Assembly (NCBI GenBank): GCA_028717405.1
Contig: JAQUNY010000111.1
Coordinates: forward strand, 1 to 5,947
Origin: Eubacteriales bacterium
GTDB lineage: Bacteria > Bacillota > Clostridia > JAQUNY01
Reading direction: 5' to 3'
DNA: 5,947 nt
Part shown: piece after piece, positions 1-5,568 of the stretch
How positions within the stretch are numbered: position 1 is the stretch's first letter
Layout: each line of letters begins with the position of its first letter
Made by a program: the position numbers and the translations under genes
Notes under the pieces: generated by a model
What the model was told of the DNA's origin: nothing
Database searches by the model: none
Seen by the model: the letters and a program-made list of their open reading frames with translations, nothing else

Positions 1-131
1 CTTCCGGCAACTTCCTCTGCCGATCTTGTTTTGCCGCACCACTTTGGGCCTTCTATCAACACCGCACCAATAGCGCTGAGAAGGATCCGCAATTTATCAT
101 CAGAGATTCGCCTTAAATAATTCTCACTCAC
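1..131 (-). CDS. AAA ATPase of the DUF4143 type, N-terminal part (runs off left edge)
   Basis: Only the first 43 codons are in the window; the gene continues past position 1. The translation begins M-S-E-N-Y-L-R-R-I-S-D-D-K-L and carries GAVLIEGPKWCGKT at residues 22-35. That is a Walker A P-loop in the form typical of the AAA_14/DUF4143 family (LPRI...D..L.......GAVLIEGPKWCGKT near the N-terminus). These proteins are common in Firmicutes and Bacteroidetes and their cellular role is poorly defined; they are predicted ATPases with a C-terminal DUF4143 domain, not visible here. The start is GTG at 131-129, because a TGA in frame at 134-132 prevents any extension and AGGGTG at 143-138 gives a Shine-Dalgarno with a 6-nt spacer. 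Family identity is from memory of the motif; the length and intactness of the gene cannot be judged. Confidence 0.85.
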   Translation of the reverse strand, partial: MSENYLRRISDDKLRILLSAIGAVLIEGPKWCGKTRSAEEVAG

Positions 132-148
132 TCATATCACCCTATTAC

Positions 149-177
149 AGCATAAACCGGACTATTAACTTTGTCAA
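149..177 (-). promoter_or_regulatory. Sigma-A-like promoter reading into the DUF4143 ATPase
   Basis: On the minus strand, TTGACA (177-172) is followed by exactly 17 bases and TATGCT (154-149), close to the sigma-A consensus. The -35 box coincides with the outer edge of the IS-like repeat block (172-243), so it may be a hybrid promoter with its -35 from the IS end and its -10 from the flank. The predicted transcript would begin around 142-145, leaving only about 12 nt before the GTG start, with the Shine-Dalgarno at the extreme 5' end. That is unusually short and is the main reason for doubt. Confidence 0.5.
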
Positions 178-243
178 TGCAAAACTATAAACTTTGGCAC
201 ATGTTTTCTATAAACTTTGGCACATGTTTTCTATAAACTTTGG
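162..243. repeat. 23-bp tandem repeats, probable IS21-family terminus
   Basis: The unit ctataaactttggcacatgt plus ttt (23 bp) occurs perfectly at 185-207 and 208-230, and its first 13 bases recur at 231-243. A degenerate copy precedes them at 162-184 (13 of its first 15 bases match). Reading outward, the block ends at 172 with TGTCAATGCAAAAC. A TG... end followed by several subterminal repeats of about 20 bp is the organisation of IS21-family ends. No istA or istB gene is present, so this would be an orphan end left by deletion. The sequence shows the repeats directly; the IS21 assignment is inference. Confidence 0.6.
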
Positions 244-409
244 TAATTTGTACATTAGCCGAATCTTCTGTTACCAATATGCCTGCTGACAATTTTTCCC
301 TTTGGTCGCTGATTTTCAGCCCCTCCACACTTACGCCGTTTACGTTCTCAAGTTTGAGTCTGCAATTGATGTTGTATGTCCTCCGGAGCTCCTTCGGCAA
401 CAACCGGCC
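244..409 (-). pseudogene. Coding scrap resembling a right-handed beta-helix protein
   Basis: In one minus-strand frame this stretch reads through LKLENVNGVSVEGLKI and then AGILVTEDSANVQITKV. The alternating pattern of hydrophobic residues with N/G turns is what PbH1-type beta-helix coils look like (NV.GVSVEGL.I ... GI.V..S.NVQI). It is a fragment of about 55 residues with neither a genuine start nor end. At its upstream side it abuts the RhuM remnant in a different frame, and at its downstream side it runs straight into the 23-bp repeats at about 243. An in-frame GTG at 424-422 exists but overlaps the RhuM remnant and has no Shine-Dalgarno. Origin in a carbohydrate-active or adhesin-type beta-helix protein is a guess; it does not obviously match the large beta-helix gene in this window. 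Confidence 0.45.
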
Positions 410-533
410 GGAATTGGGTGCCACGGACAGATTTTACCCGATAGCCAACTGAAATGATTACATCCAAATTATAATGTAAGGTATGATAGCTTTTCCCATC
501 TTCAGTTTTATATATAACAATCTTATTTTCCAA
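408..533 (-). pseudogene. RhuM-family gene remnant with internal deletion
   Basis: The translation starts MENKIVIYKTEDGKS and then jumps to YHTLHYNLDVIISVGYRVKS followed by RGTQFR. Both parts are hallmark RhuM-family segments (virulence protein RhuM / death-on-curing-like neighbourhood proteins, function unclear). In intact members the N-terminal DGKS and the later DGKxYxxxxYNLDVI are separated by roughly 60-70 residues containing a helix-turn-helix-like region; these are missing here. Homology ends after RGTQFR (410-408), where WA..LKEY would be expected; beyond that the frame gives unrelated residues and stops at 348. The start is TTG at 533-531, set by a perfect AGGAGG at 546-541 with a 7-nt spacer. 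The gene is therefore decapitated internally and truncated at its 3' side. The size of the deletion is recalled from family knowledge. Confidence 0.8.
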
Positions 534-540
534 ATTATTA

Positions 541-546
541 CCTCCT
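541..546 (-). promoter_or_regulatory. Shine-Dalgarno of the RhuM remnant (TTG start)
   Basis: AGGAGG on the minus strand, 7 nt before the TTG at 533-531. It is a consensus ribosome binding site and is what fixes the non-ATG start of the RhuM remnant, so a 61-residue fusion peptide could still be translated. Confidence 0.75.
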
Positions 547-611
547 GGGAATTTTCTTATTCCTACAATAGTTTATCACTGATATTCGACAGTATTATGA
601 GCTTTGCTTCT

Positions 612-641
612 ATATTATGAAAGTACTTGCTCATTCAGCAA
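612..641 (-). promoter_or_regulatory. Possible promoter of the RhuM remnant
   Basis: Minus-strand TTGCTG (641-636) and TAATAT (617-612) are separated by 18 bp, about 65 nt upstream of the Shine-Dalgarno. The -10 is good and the -35 moderate. The -35 lies beside a 12-bp near-tandem repeat (GCTAAATAGCTC / GCTAAATTGCTG on the minus strand, about 638-661), which could be an operator. In AT-rich DNA such matches arise by chance, so confidence is low. Confidence 0.3.
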
Positions 642-670
642 TTTAGCGAGCTATTTAGCCTTTAATGCAA

Positions 671-755
671 TTATATGTCATCATCGTCTTTCCCGCCACA
701 ATTATTACTATAATATTTCCCATCTGGTATTTATTGACATCCCGCTTTACAGACT
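671..755. repeat. Dispersed repeat, copy A
   Basis: This 85-bp block aligns without gaps to 3761-3845 with 67 of 85 identical bases. The inner 677-740 stretch matches at 55 of 64, including 17 identical bases around gtcatcatcgtctttcccgcc. It lies between the stop of the large beta-helix gene and the start of the RhuM remnant, about 138 bp upstream of the latter. Repeats of this size in intergenic positions are usually non-autonomous mobile units or shared regulatory elements; which applies here cannot be told from the window. Confidence 0.7.
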
Positions 756-1130
756 GTTTCTTTGAAACGATTGGACCTTTGGGTTATGAGGTAGAATACC
801 TGTCTTAGGTGGTTTGTAGTTGTATAGGGTTATATGCGTTAAACTGCGGTAACTTGCGGCCTGTATGCAGAGGTGGGTGGATGTGACTGGTAAAATAAAA
901 GGGTCAAGTTGAGAATTTTGCTTGGCAGTAACAAAATAGGCGTTAGACCGTTGGCCAGGTATGTATTAATAATCTTATTCAAGAGGTTCAGTTTATCAAT
1001 GTAATAATGAATGTAAGATAATAATCTCCAAAGTGTAAATTGCTACTATATGTTTTTTATACAAGAATTATTTGCACCAGAACCCTAAATCTTTGATATG
1101 GAGCAGCAAAAGCTCACTGTTATACGTTTT
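756..1130. other. Intergenic stretch without recognisable gene
   Basis: I read both strands here and found no open frame with a start and Shine-Dalgarno, no tRNA-like cloverleaf and no recognisable protein remnant. One short word, gtta(g/a)accgttggc, near 944-957 also occurs at about 4247-4260 next to the stop of the AlbA_2 gene, but it is too short to call a repeat. The region has a GC composition that changes from mixed (800-900) to AT-rich (960-1080), compatible with decayed DNA. Confidence 0.5.
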
Positions 1131-1132
1131 GC

Positions 1133-1151
1133 GCGTACTATTTGCGTACGC
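1133..1151. other. Small hairpin just after the beta-helix gene stop
   Basis: GCGTAC (1133-1138) and GTACGC (1146-1151) form a perfect 6-bp stem with a 7-nt loop, starting 3 nt after the TAA of the large minus-strand gene. No T-run follows on the minus strand (the next bases are GCGCAAAACG), so it is not a standard rho-independent terminator. It could be a weak terminator or 3' end stabiliser. Confidence 0.35.
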
Positions 1152-1153
1152 TT

Positions 1154-3538
1154 TTAGTCAAGCCTTTGCTCAAAAAGCCAGCTGAGAAGATCTTCCCTGT
1201 CCCAGCAGTCGCTGATAATGTTATTATATTCAGTATATCTGAAATCGGCTCCCGAGGTTTCCAGCGCCGCAGCCATATTTCTGGCATCTGCAACATCTAC
1301 TGTATAATCCGTTTCAGAGTGGAAGACCCACACTGCCGTATTTTTCAATTTTGATGCCCCTAATGGGTCTCCGGCTCCCGCCACCGGTATTATTGCGGCA
1401 AAAATGCCGGGATGCCTGACAGCAATATCCCAGACACCATATGCTCCCATTGAATATCCGGCAGTATAAACCCTCCTCTCATCTATCCCGAATTCTTTAC
1501 CTATATCCTTTATCAGCGCAGCAACAGCCGCAAGATACCTGCTCTCCCCGACTTCATCCATGCTGTAATTGCCATCTGAAAGAGGCGTATCCACCCACAT
1601 GGCGTCTTTCGGGCATTGAGGCGCCAGTATGATACATCTTTTTTCGGAATCCGACTCGTCAAAAAGCCTTTCTATCAACCGGCTCTCTGAGCTGATTTGG
1701 CTCATATTGTCGTCTCCACGCTGATGCTGCCAGTGCAGGTAGAGAAGCAATGGATATTTTTCGGACGGATCATACCCGTCGGGAAGGATGACTTTGAAAG
1801 GAAGAGTAGTTCCATCCTTTGCCGTGTAATCATATGAGCGGATAAACTCCGTAGGCACCTGCTTCAAATATCTGTAAGGTATCCTCGTCGTATCTTCGTT
1901 GAGAGCATACCTGATATCTGCATTTTTCTCTGACATTGCGTTCCTTATAAAATTTACAACATTTCCATCATATCTCATAAGAGCAGGGGAACCTGTCCCG
2001 AATCTTCCGAATTCGGCATCGACATGCTGTATATAAGTATTATCCTGCATTACAGGGAGGCTTTCAGCTTCAGATGACGCAATGTGCAGCATCATATATT
2101 TGCTGCGGTCAAAGATGTTATCCTCAATAATAAATCTCTCTGAGGGATTCTGGCTACTCCAGCTTTTGATATGAGCCGCTTCATCTTTGTTAGGCCGCTG
2201 GTCACCCCATCCATATCCAGTAAATCTGCATATATTGCCCTTAAACGTAATATCGGACATAATACCTTCTTTCAATTCAGCGCCGCTTAAAAAATATTCT
2301 ATTGCATATACACAATGCTCGATCAAGTTGTTGGAATATGTTACATTTTTCATGTATACCGACGGCAACCAGCTGCATTGATGCGAAATTCCCGCATCAT
2401 AGACTTCATATACATAACAGTGGTCTACAAGATAGTCTTCGCTATTCGCATTTACATTTATGGCGTTCCCATAACGTGCCACTCTTCCATTGTCCCTGAA
2501 CGCCATTATTGAACCGCCAATCCATCCGACCTCACAATTTGTCACGTGAAGGCCTTTGAGTGTGTTTCCGAAAATTCCGCAGCCTCCTGTATATTTTATG
2601 CAAAGGTTATCTATATGTACATCGTCTCCATATACCCAAAAGATATGTCTGTCATATCCTATCTCTATAGAACCGAATCTTTCTCCGGGATTGCCTTTCT
2701 CGGAATAAAGGTATATCTTCCCGTCAGTCCCGCCGCCTTTAAAACTTTTATCGCTGTTGAATGTAAATTCCAGATCGTTTGCGAGATCGTTAACAGACTC
2801 TATGAGTGTGTCTGCATTCCAGCTTTGTCCCAATACTGCGGGATTATCGCTTAAGACTTTTTTCACAGCCCAGTCATTACCTTCATCAAAAACAATGAGT
2901 CCGACATCGCTGGCGAACACACGGTCATATACATAGACATTCGGTATATCTGTCAATATCCATTTATCTTTTTGCGCCGCATTTTCATCAGACCCGTATA
3001 TGCGTGGTTTTTCTCCTTCACCGTAGGCAGAATATGCCACTCCGGCTTTTGTTTTAACCTGCCCGCGCCAGAGCCCTCCTCTTTCGAAGAATACGGCATC
3101 GCCTTTCTCAAGTGCCATGTTGTTTACCTTGTTAAGAGTAGCCCACGCCTTGTCAGGCGATTTCCCGTCATTTTTGTCGTCGCCGTCGTTCGACACGTAA
3201 TATGCCGTACCTTTAAATTCCGGTATATCAGTATTCCCCAGTATTTTTGTCTTCAGAGCGTCTACTTTTGCGTCGATTTCCGCAAGATATCCGGAAGTTG
3301 CAATAACATATTCCGAAACTGCGGATGCATACTCCTGTCCATATTCCTGTATTTTCCCTGACATACCAAAAAATCCTCCTCTTGTGCAGGATGACTGTGA
3401 TATTAACATAACTGTAATTGTGATAATAAGAAAAAAATATGTTGCCCTAAAACGGGGGGCCTGGTTTATGAAATCTCTGCCCGGGTTATCAATAGCCTGC
3501 TTTTCCCCCTTTGATATGTTCAGCAATTCCATCAACAT
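1154..3538 (-). CDS. Exported/anchored right-handed beta-helix protein with C-terminal degenerate esterase domain
   Basis: This 794-residue protein opens with a short basic/polar cytoplasmic tail and a hydrophobic segment at residues 32-47 (ATYFFLIITITVMLIS). QSSC ends at Cys51, so it is a signal anchor or possible lipoprotein (weak lipobox). A helical, coiled-coil-like stretch follows at about 60-100. At about 111 begins AYYVSNDGDDKNDGKSPDKAW..., the usual entry of secreted pectate-lyase-fold proteins, and the parallel beta-helix then runs to about 540 (HIDNLCIKYTGGCGIFGN, LHVTNCEV, DITFKGNI and similar coils). From about 563 there is an alpha/beta-hydrolase like the COG4099 esterase/peptidase group: LLLYLH at 597-602, GYSMGAYG with Ser696, and HSETDYTV with Asp744. 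The expected GHxSWD histidine is replaced (IISDCWD, 774-780) and the HGxGxRG oxyanion motif reads HWQHQRG. A role in binding or processing cell-wall or plant polysaccharide outside the cell is inference. The ATG at 3538 follows AGGGGG with 6 nt spacing; a second ATG at 3532 is equally possible, and TTG at 3574 less likely. No operon partner is seen. Confidence 0.8.
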   Translation of the reverse strand: MLMELLNISKGEKQAIDNPGRDFINQAPRFRATYFFLIITITVMLISQSSCTRGGFFGMSGKIQEYGQEYASAVSEYVIATSGYLAEIDAKVDALKTKILGNTDIPEFKGTAYYVSNDGDDKNDGKSPDKAWATLNKVNNMALEKGDAVFFERGGLWRGQVKTKAGVAYSAYGEGEKPRIYGSDENAAQKDKWILTDIPNVYVYDRVFASDVGLIVFDEGNDWAVKKVLSDNPAVLGQSWNADTLIESVNDLANDLEFTFNSDKSFKGGGTDGKIYLYSEKGNPGERFGSIEIGYDRHIFWVYGDDVHIDNLCIKYTGGCGIFGNTLKGLHVTNCEVGWIGGSIMAFRDNGRVARYGNAINVNANSEDYLVDHCYVYEVYDAGISHQCSWLPSVYMKNVTYSNNLIEHCVYAIEYFLSGAELKEGIMSDITFKGNICRFTGYGWGDQRPNKDEAAHIKSWSSQNPSERFIIEDNIFDRSKYMMLHIASSEAESLPVMQDNTYIQHVDAEFGRFGTGSPALMRYDGNVVNFIRNAMSEKNADIRYALNEDTTRIPYRYLKQVPTEFIRSYDYTAKDGTTLPFKVILPDGYDPSEKYPLLLYLHWQHQRGDDNMSQISSESRLIERLFDESDSEKRCIILAPQCPKDAMWVDTPLSDGNYSMDEVGESRYLAAVAALIKDIGKEFGIDERRVYTAGYSMGAYGVWDIAVRHPGIFAAIIPVAGAGDPLGASKLKNTAVWVFHSETDYTVDVADARNMAAALETSGADFRYTEYNNIISDCWDREDLLSWLFEQRLD

Positions 3539-3607
3539 CCTCTTCCCCCTATTCCTCTTTTCAAATGCAGTCAAACTCTTTCCGTCTCTCCCCTGCCACC
3601 ATTTTTC

Positions 3608-3643
3608 GTCATCGTCGTCATTTCTGCCACAGTTGCTGCCACA
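3608..3643. repeat. Dispersed repeat, degenerate copy C
   Basis: This 36-bp block matches 677-712 (copy A) at 26 of 36 positions, nine of the ten differences being transitions. It lies 70 bp upstream of the ATG of the large beta-helix gene. Read on the minus strand it is in frame with that gene and would encode C-G-x-N-C-G-R-N-D-D-D-D, directly after a TAG; no standard start precedes it, so it is not part of the predicted protein. The match is short and could be weaker than it looks. Confidence 0.4.
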
Positions 3644-3760
3644 GAATTCCTATATCAATGATCCTCTCTCCTATACCCACAATGCCAGCTCCGCTTTTCC
3701 TTACAAACACTTTTATGTTTTGATGTTATCATAATACAAGTATTTTAGCATCTGCCATTA

Positions 3761-3845
3761 TATTACGTCATCATCGTCTTTCCCGCCATAATTATTGCTA
3801 TAATATCTTCTGTTTGGTATATATTGCCATTATTTATTACAGACT
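3761..3845. repeat. Dispersed repeat, copy B
   Basis: Partner of the block at 671-755 in the same orientation (79 percent identity without gaps, 86 percent over the inner 64 bp). Together they flank the large beta-helix gene as direct repeats about 3.1 kb apart. Both copies preserve ctataatat on the plus strand and GGCGGGAAAGACGATGATGAC (with identical core) on the minus strand. Copy B lies about 220 bp upstream of the beta-helix gene start. No inverted termini or target duplication are evident. Confidence 0.7.
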
Positions 3846-3957
3846 TCCCCCATTCCCCATTCTGTATACTCAATATCCAATTCCTGCTTGCTTCAATTAT
3901 CCGGTATCAAAGATTATCTTCCTGTCGTACTTAAACAGATATAGTCCCTTGAGCAGC

Positions 3958-4196
3958 AATCATTGGCAGCTTTTTCCCAGTTGGAAATAACCGGGCAAAT
4001 TCATTTTCTTTGAGCAGGCAATTGAGTTCACTGAAGCTCTTTACTCTGAGCAGAGAGCCGAGAAGTACTATAAAAAAACCTGTCTGGTGTTATATGTTGC
4101 GCCTATTCTGCCATCCTTAAGCCTATATAAACAGCGTTCAATATAGTAAGCATTCTTGATATAATTCATCAACTTTTTGAAATAGTTCTTGCGCAT
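3958..4196 (-). pseudogene. Transposase N-terminal remnant, frameshifted and truncated
   Basis: From ATG at 4196 the frame reads MRKNYFKKLMNYIKNAYYIE and then LKDGRIGATYNTRQVF before a TAG at 4070-4068. Shifting one base within a run of seven T (minus strand, 4078-4072) continues as IVLLGSLLRVKSFSELNCLL, then KENEFARLFPTGKKLPMI to 3958, where homology stops and a TAA follows at 3933-3931. The pattern (LLGxLLRxKSFxELNxxL...NEF..L.P.G.KLP.I) is that of the N-terminus of clostridial DDE-type transposases, in which DTIRD... normally follows; the catalytic domain is absent. One missing T restores the frame, so the cause is a homopolymer deletion. I cannot assign the IS family with certainty. No terminal inverted repeats were found around it. 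Confidence 0.65.
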
Positions 4197-4206
4197 TTCT
4201 CCCTCG

Positions 4207-4231
4207 CTTCCTGTTAGATTTTAACAGGAGG
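4207..4231. other. Hairpin downstream of the AlbA_2 gene
   Basis: CCTGTTA (4210-4216) and TAACAGG (4222-4228) form a perfect 7-bp stem with a 5-nt loop, extendable by three more positions including one wobble. It begins about 30 nt past the TAG of the AlbA_2 gene. There is no T-run on the minus strand after it, so it is at best a weak or factor-dependent terminator. Confidence 0.35.
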
Positions 4232-4259
4232 TTTGAGAAAACTGAGGTTAAACCGTTGG

Positions 4260-5510
4260 CTATTCAACGAAATACACGCGTCCTCTTCCGTTACCTGCAG
4301 TATAGACGTATCCTTCAGCAACAAGTTTATTCAAAATTGAAACAACTTTTGTTTTTCCGAAACCGGTTGCTTCAACAATTGCCGAACTTGATAATCTTTT
4401 TCCTTTCAGAATAAAGTATATTTGATTCTCATCCTGCATAAGGTCTTTTTTTCCTCCAATTACAGGTAGCGTAATTTTTATCAAATCAGGCAAAATATCG
4501 TATACCGGCTTTTTTTCGTTGTTAATATACGCTTCATTTATTCTTCTTATTCCGGTTCCAAATCGCTCAATCATCTGAAGTCTTAAGAATACATTCCCAA
4601 TAATGCGATTTCGCAGAATGGAAATTCCACCGGTTAAATAAGCTTCCTTTGATAATCCTTTCGGCAGTCCCCCAGGGGAGACAATCTCTATTCTATTCGG
4701 AAACATGGATACCGTAATATCCGCATTAACATCCCATGTTCTGTGAACAATAGCATTTGCAACCGCTTCGCGGAATGCTTCTTCAGGGATCATTTCTCTT
4801 TTTTCTCTGATGCTCCCTTTAATCTGTTCAAATTGATAGTATTGCCGGTACATGTCAATTGCCGAATCATATTGCTTCAGAATCGACACATGCACATGAG
4901 TTTTCCTGTCAAGCAAAGTATTAATCGAGTCTCCAAAGCGCACCATATCAATTCCGGGGAAGCCATTGACATCCGCAAGCAATTCCCCTGCAATGTTATA
5001 GCCGTTCTTTTCAGTGGACAGTTCCAATGTTCTATATGTATCTTTTGTAACGGATTCCAGATGCAGTTTGTCCATTAGTCTTTCGTTAAGCAAAGTAAAA
5101 GACAAATCCTGATTTCCTGCAGCCTGTTCTTCAAAATATATATTTTGACCTTCCAAAATCAACCTTGTCAACTCCAGTCTGTCCACCTCTGCCGTAGCCG
5201 AATCATTTCTCTTATATGCCTTGGATTTATAAAAATACGGCTTATGTATACCTTCTTCAACACAAAGCGTAATCACAGAATTCTTTGTATTGATATGCAA
5301 GGTGTAATTGGGCGAAGGATCTAAACTATCATTGATACGATTTTCAATATCCAGACATGCTTGCTTCGGATTGTTTATACCTATCTCGGTTCCATCGTCT
5401 TTGATTCCGAATTGAATGCAACCGGTGCCAAAATTTGCAAATGCACTGACTGTTTTTAAAAAAGTATTGCTTATCGATTCTTTATACTCAAGATTCCTCG
5501 TCTCTCGCAT
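4260..5510 (-). CDS. AlbA_2 (Schlafen-like) / RecG-like ATP-binding / winged-helix putative transcriptional regulator
   Basis: This 416-residue protein is complete and of normal length for the family. Residues 5-120 form an AlbA_2 domain (EYKES at 8-12, then FLKTVSAFANFGTGCIQFGIKDDG ending at 40), the nucleic-acid-binding fold shared with Schlafen proteins. Residues about 240-350 match the RecG-like ATP-binding region: EAFREAVANAIVHR (N-box, Glu248 and Asn252), IEIVSPGGLP (274-283) and ERFGTGIRRI (315-324). Residues 362-416 are a winged helix with SSSAIVEATGFGKTKVVSIL as the helix-turn-helix. Such proteins are annotated as putative transcriptional regulators and some sit in defence islands; a specific role here is unknown. 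The ATG at 5510-5508 is chosen because AGAAGGAG (5525-5518) sits 7 nt upstream and the AlbA_2 domain begins at once; a longer frame to 5615 would translate the promoter. It has its own promoter and probable operator; neighbours give no functional hint. Confidence 0.9.
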   Translation of the reverse strand: MRETRNLEYKESISNTFLKTVSAFANFGTGCIQFGIKDDGTEIGINNPKQACLDIENRINDSLDPSPNYTLHINTKNSVITLCVEEGIHKPYFYKSKAYKRNDSATAEVDRLELTRLILEGQNIYFEEQAAGNQDLSFTLLNERLMDKLHLESVTKDTYRTLELSTEKNGYNIAGELLADVNGFPGIDMVRFGDSINTLLDRKTHVHVSILKQYDSAIDMYRQYYQFEQIKGSIREKREMIPEEAFREAVANAIVHRTWDVNADITVSMFPNRIEIVSPGGLPKGLSKEAYLTGGISILRNRIIGNVFLRLQMIERFGTGIRRINEAYINNEKKPVYDILPDLIKITLPVIGGKKDLMQDENQIYFILKGKRLSSSAIVEATGFGKTKVVSILNKLVAEGYVYTAGNGRGRVYFVE

Positions 5511-5517
5511 CAATTTT

Positions 5518-5525
5518 CTCCTTCT
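5518..5525 (-). promoter_or_regulatory. Shine-Dalgarno deciding the AlbA_2 start
   Basis: AGAAGGAG on the minus strand ends 7 nt before ATG 5510-5508. It rules in favour of this start over upstream in-frame candidates, which lie in or upstream of the promoter. Confidence 0.8.
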
Positions 5526-5539
5526 GTTTTGTTTTCTAT

Positions 5540-5568
5540 ATATTAGCACAACGCGAACGAAAAAACAA
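5540..5568 (-). promoter_or_regulatory. Promoter of the AlbA_2 gene
   Basis: Minus-strand TTGTTT (5568-5563), 17-bp spacer, TAATAT (5545-5540). Transcription would begin around 5533, giving a leader of about 22 nt that contains the Shine-Dalgarno. Spacing, distance to the gene and the overlapping palindrome all support it. Confidence 0.65.

Noticed and set aside
162..243. CRISPR array
   Set aside because: The 23-bp units are directly adjacent with no unique spacers between them, so this is a simple tandem repeat or an IS end.
711..716. Plus-strand TATAAT-like promoter conserved in repeat copies A and B
   Set aside because: No acceptable -35 lies 16-18 bp upstream in either copy and no plus-strand gene follows.
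708..740. Ten-codon open frame shared by repeat copies A (740-708) and B (3830-3798)
   Set aside because: The two peptides (M-S-I-N-T-R-W-E-I-L and M-A-I-Y-T-K-Q-K-I-L) differ mostly by amino-acid-changing substitutions and have no Shine-Dalgarno, so there is no sign of protein-level selection.
3539..3574. TTG start at 3574 for the beta-helix gene
   Set aside because: No good Shine-Dalgarno precedes it, while AGGGGG stands at the right distance from the ATG at 3538. It cannot be fully excluded.
2546..3734. Plus-strand open frames of 102, 129 and 116 codons (2546-2854, 2972-3361, 3384-3734) opposite the large gene
   Set aside because: The first two lie wholly, and the third mostly, antisense to the beta-helix gene; they have no Shine-Dalgarno and no recognisable motif, and are explained by the codon structure of the opposite strand.
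4207..4231. Strong rho-independent terminator after the AlbA_2 gene
   Set aside because: The stem is convincing but no T-run follows on the minus strand; it is reported only as a hairpin.
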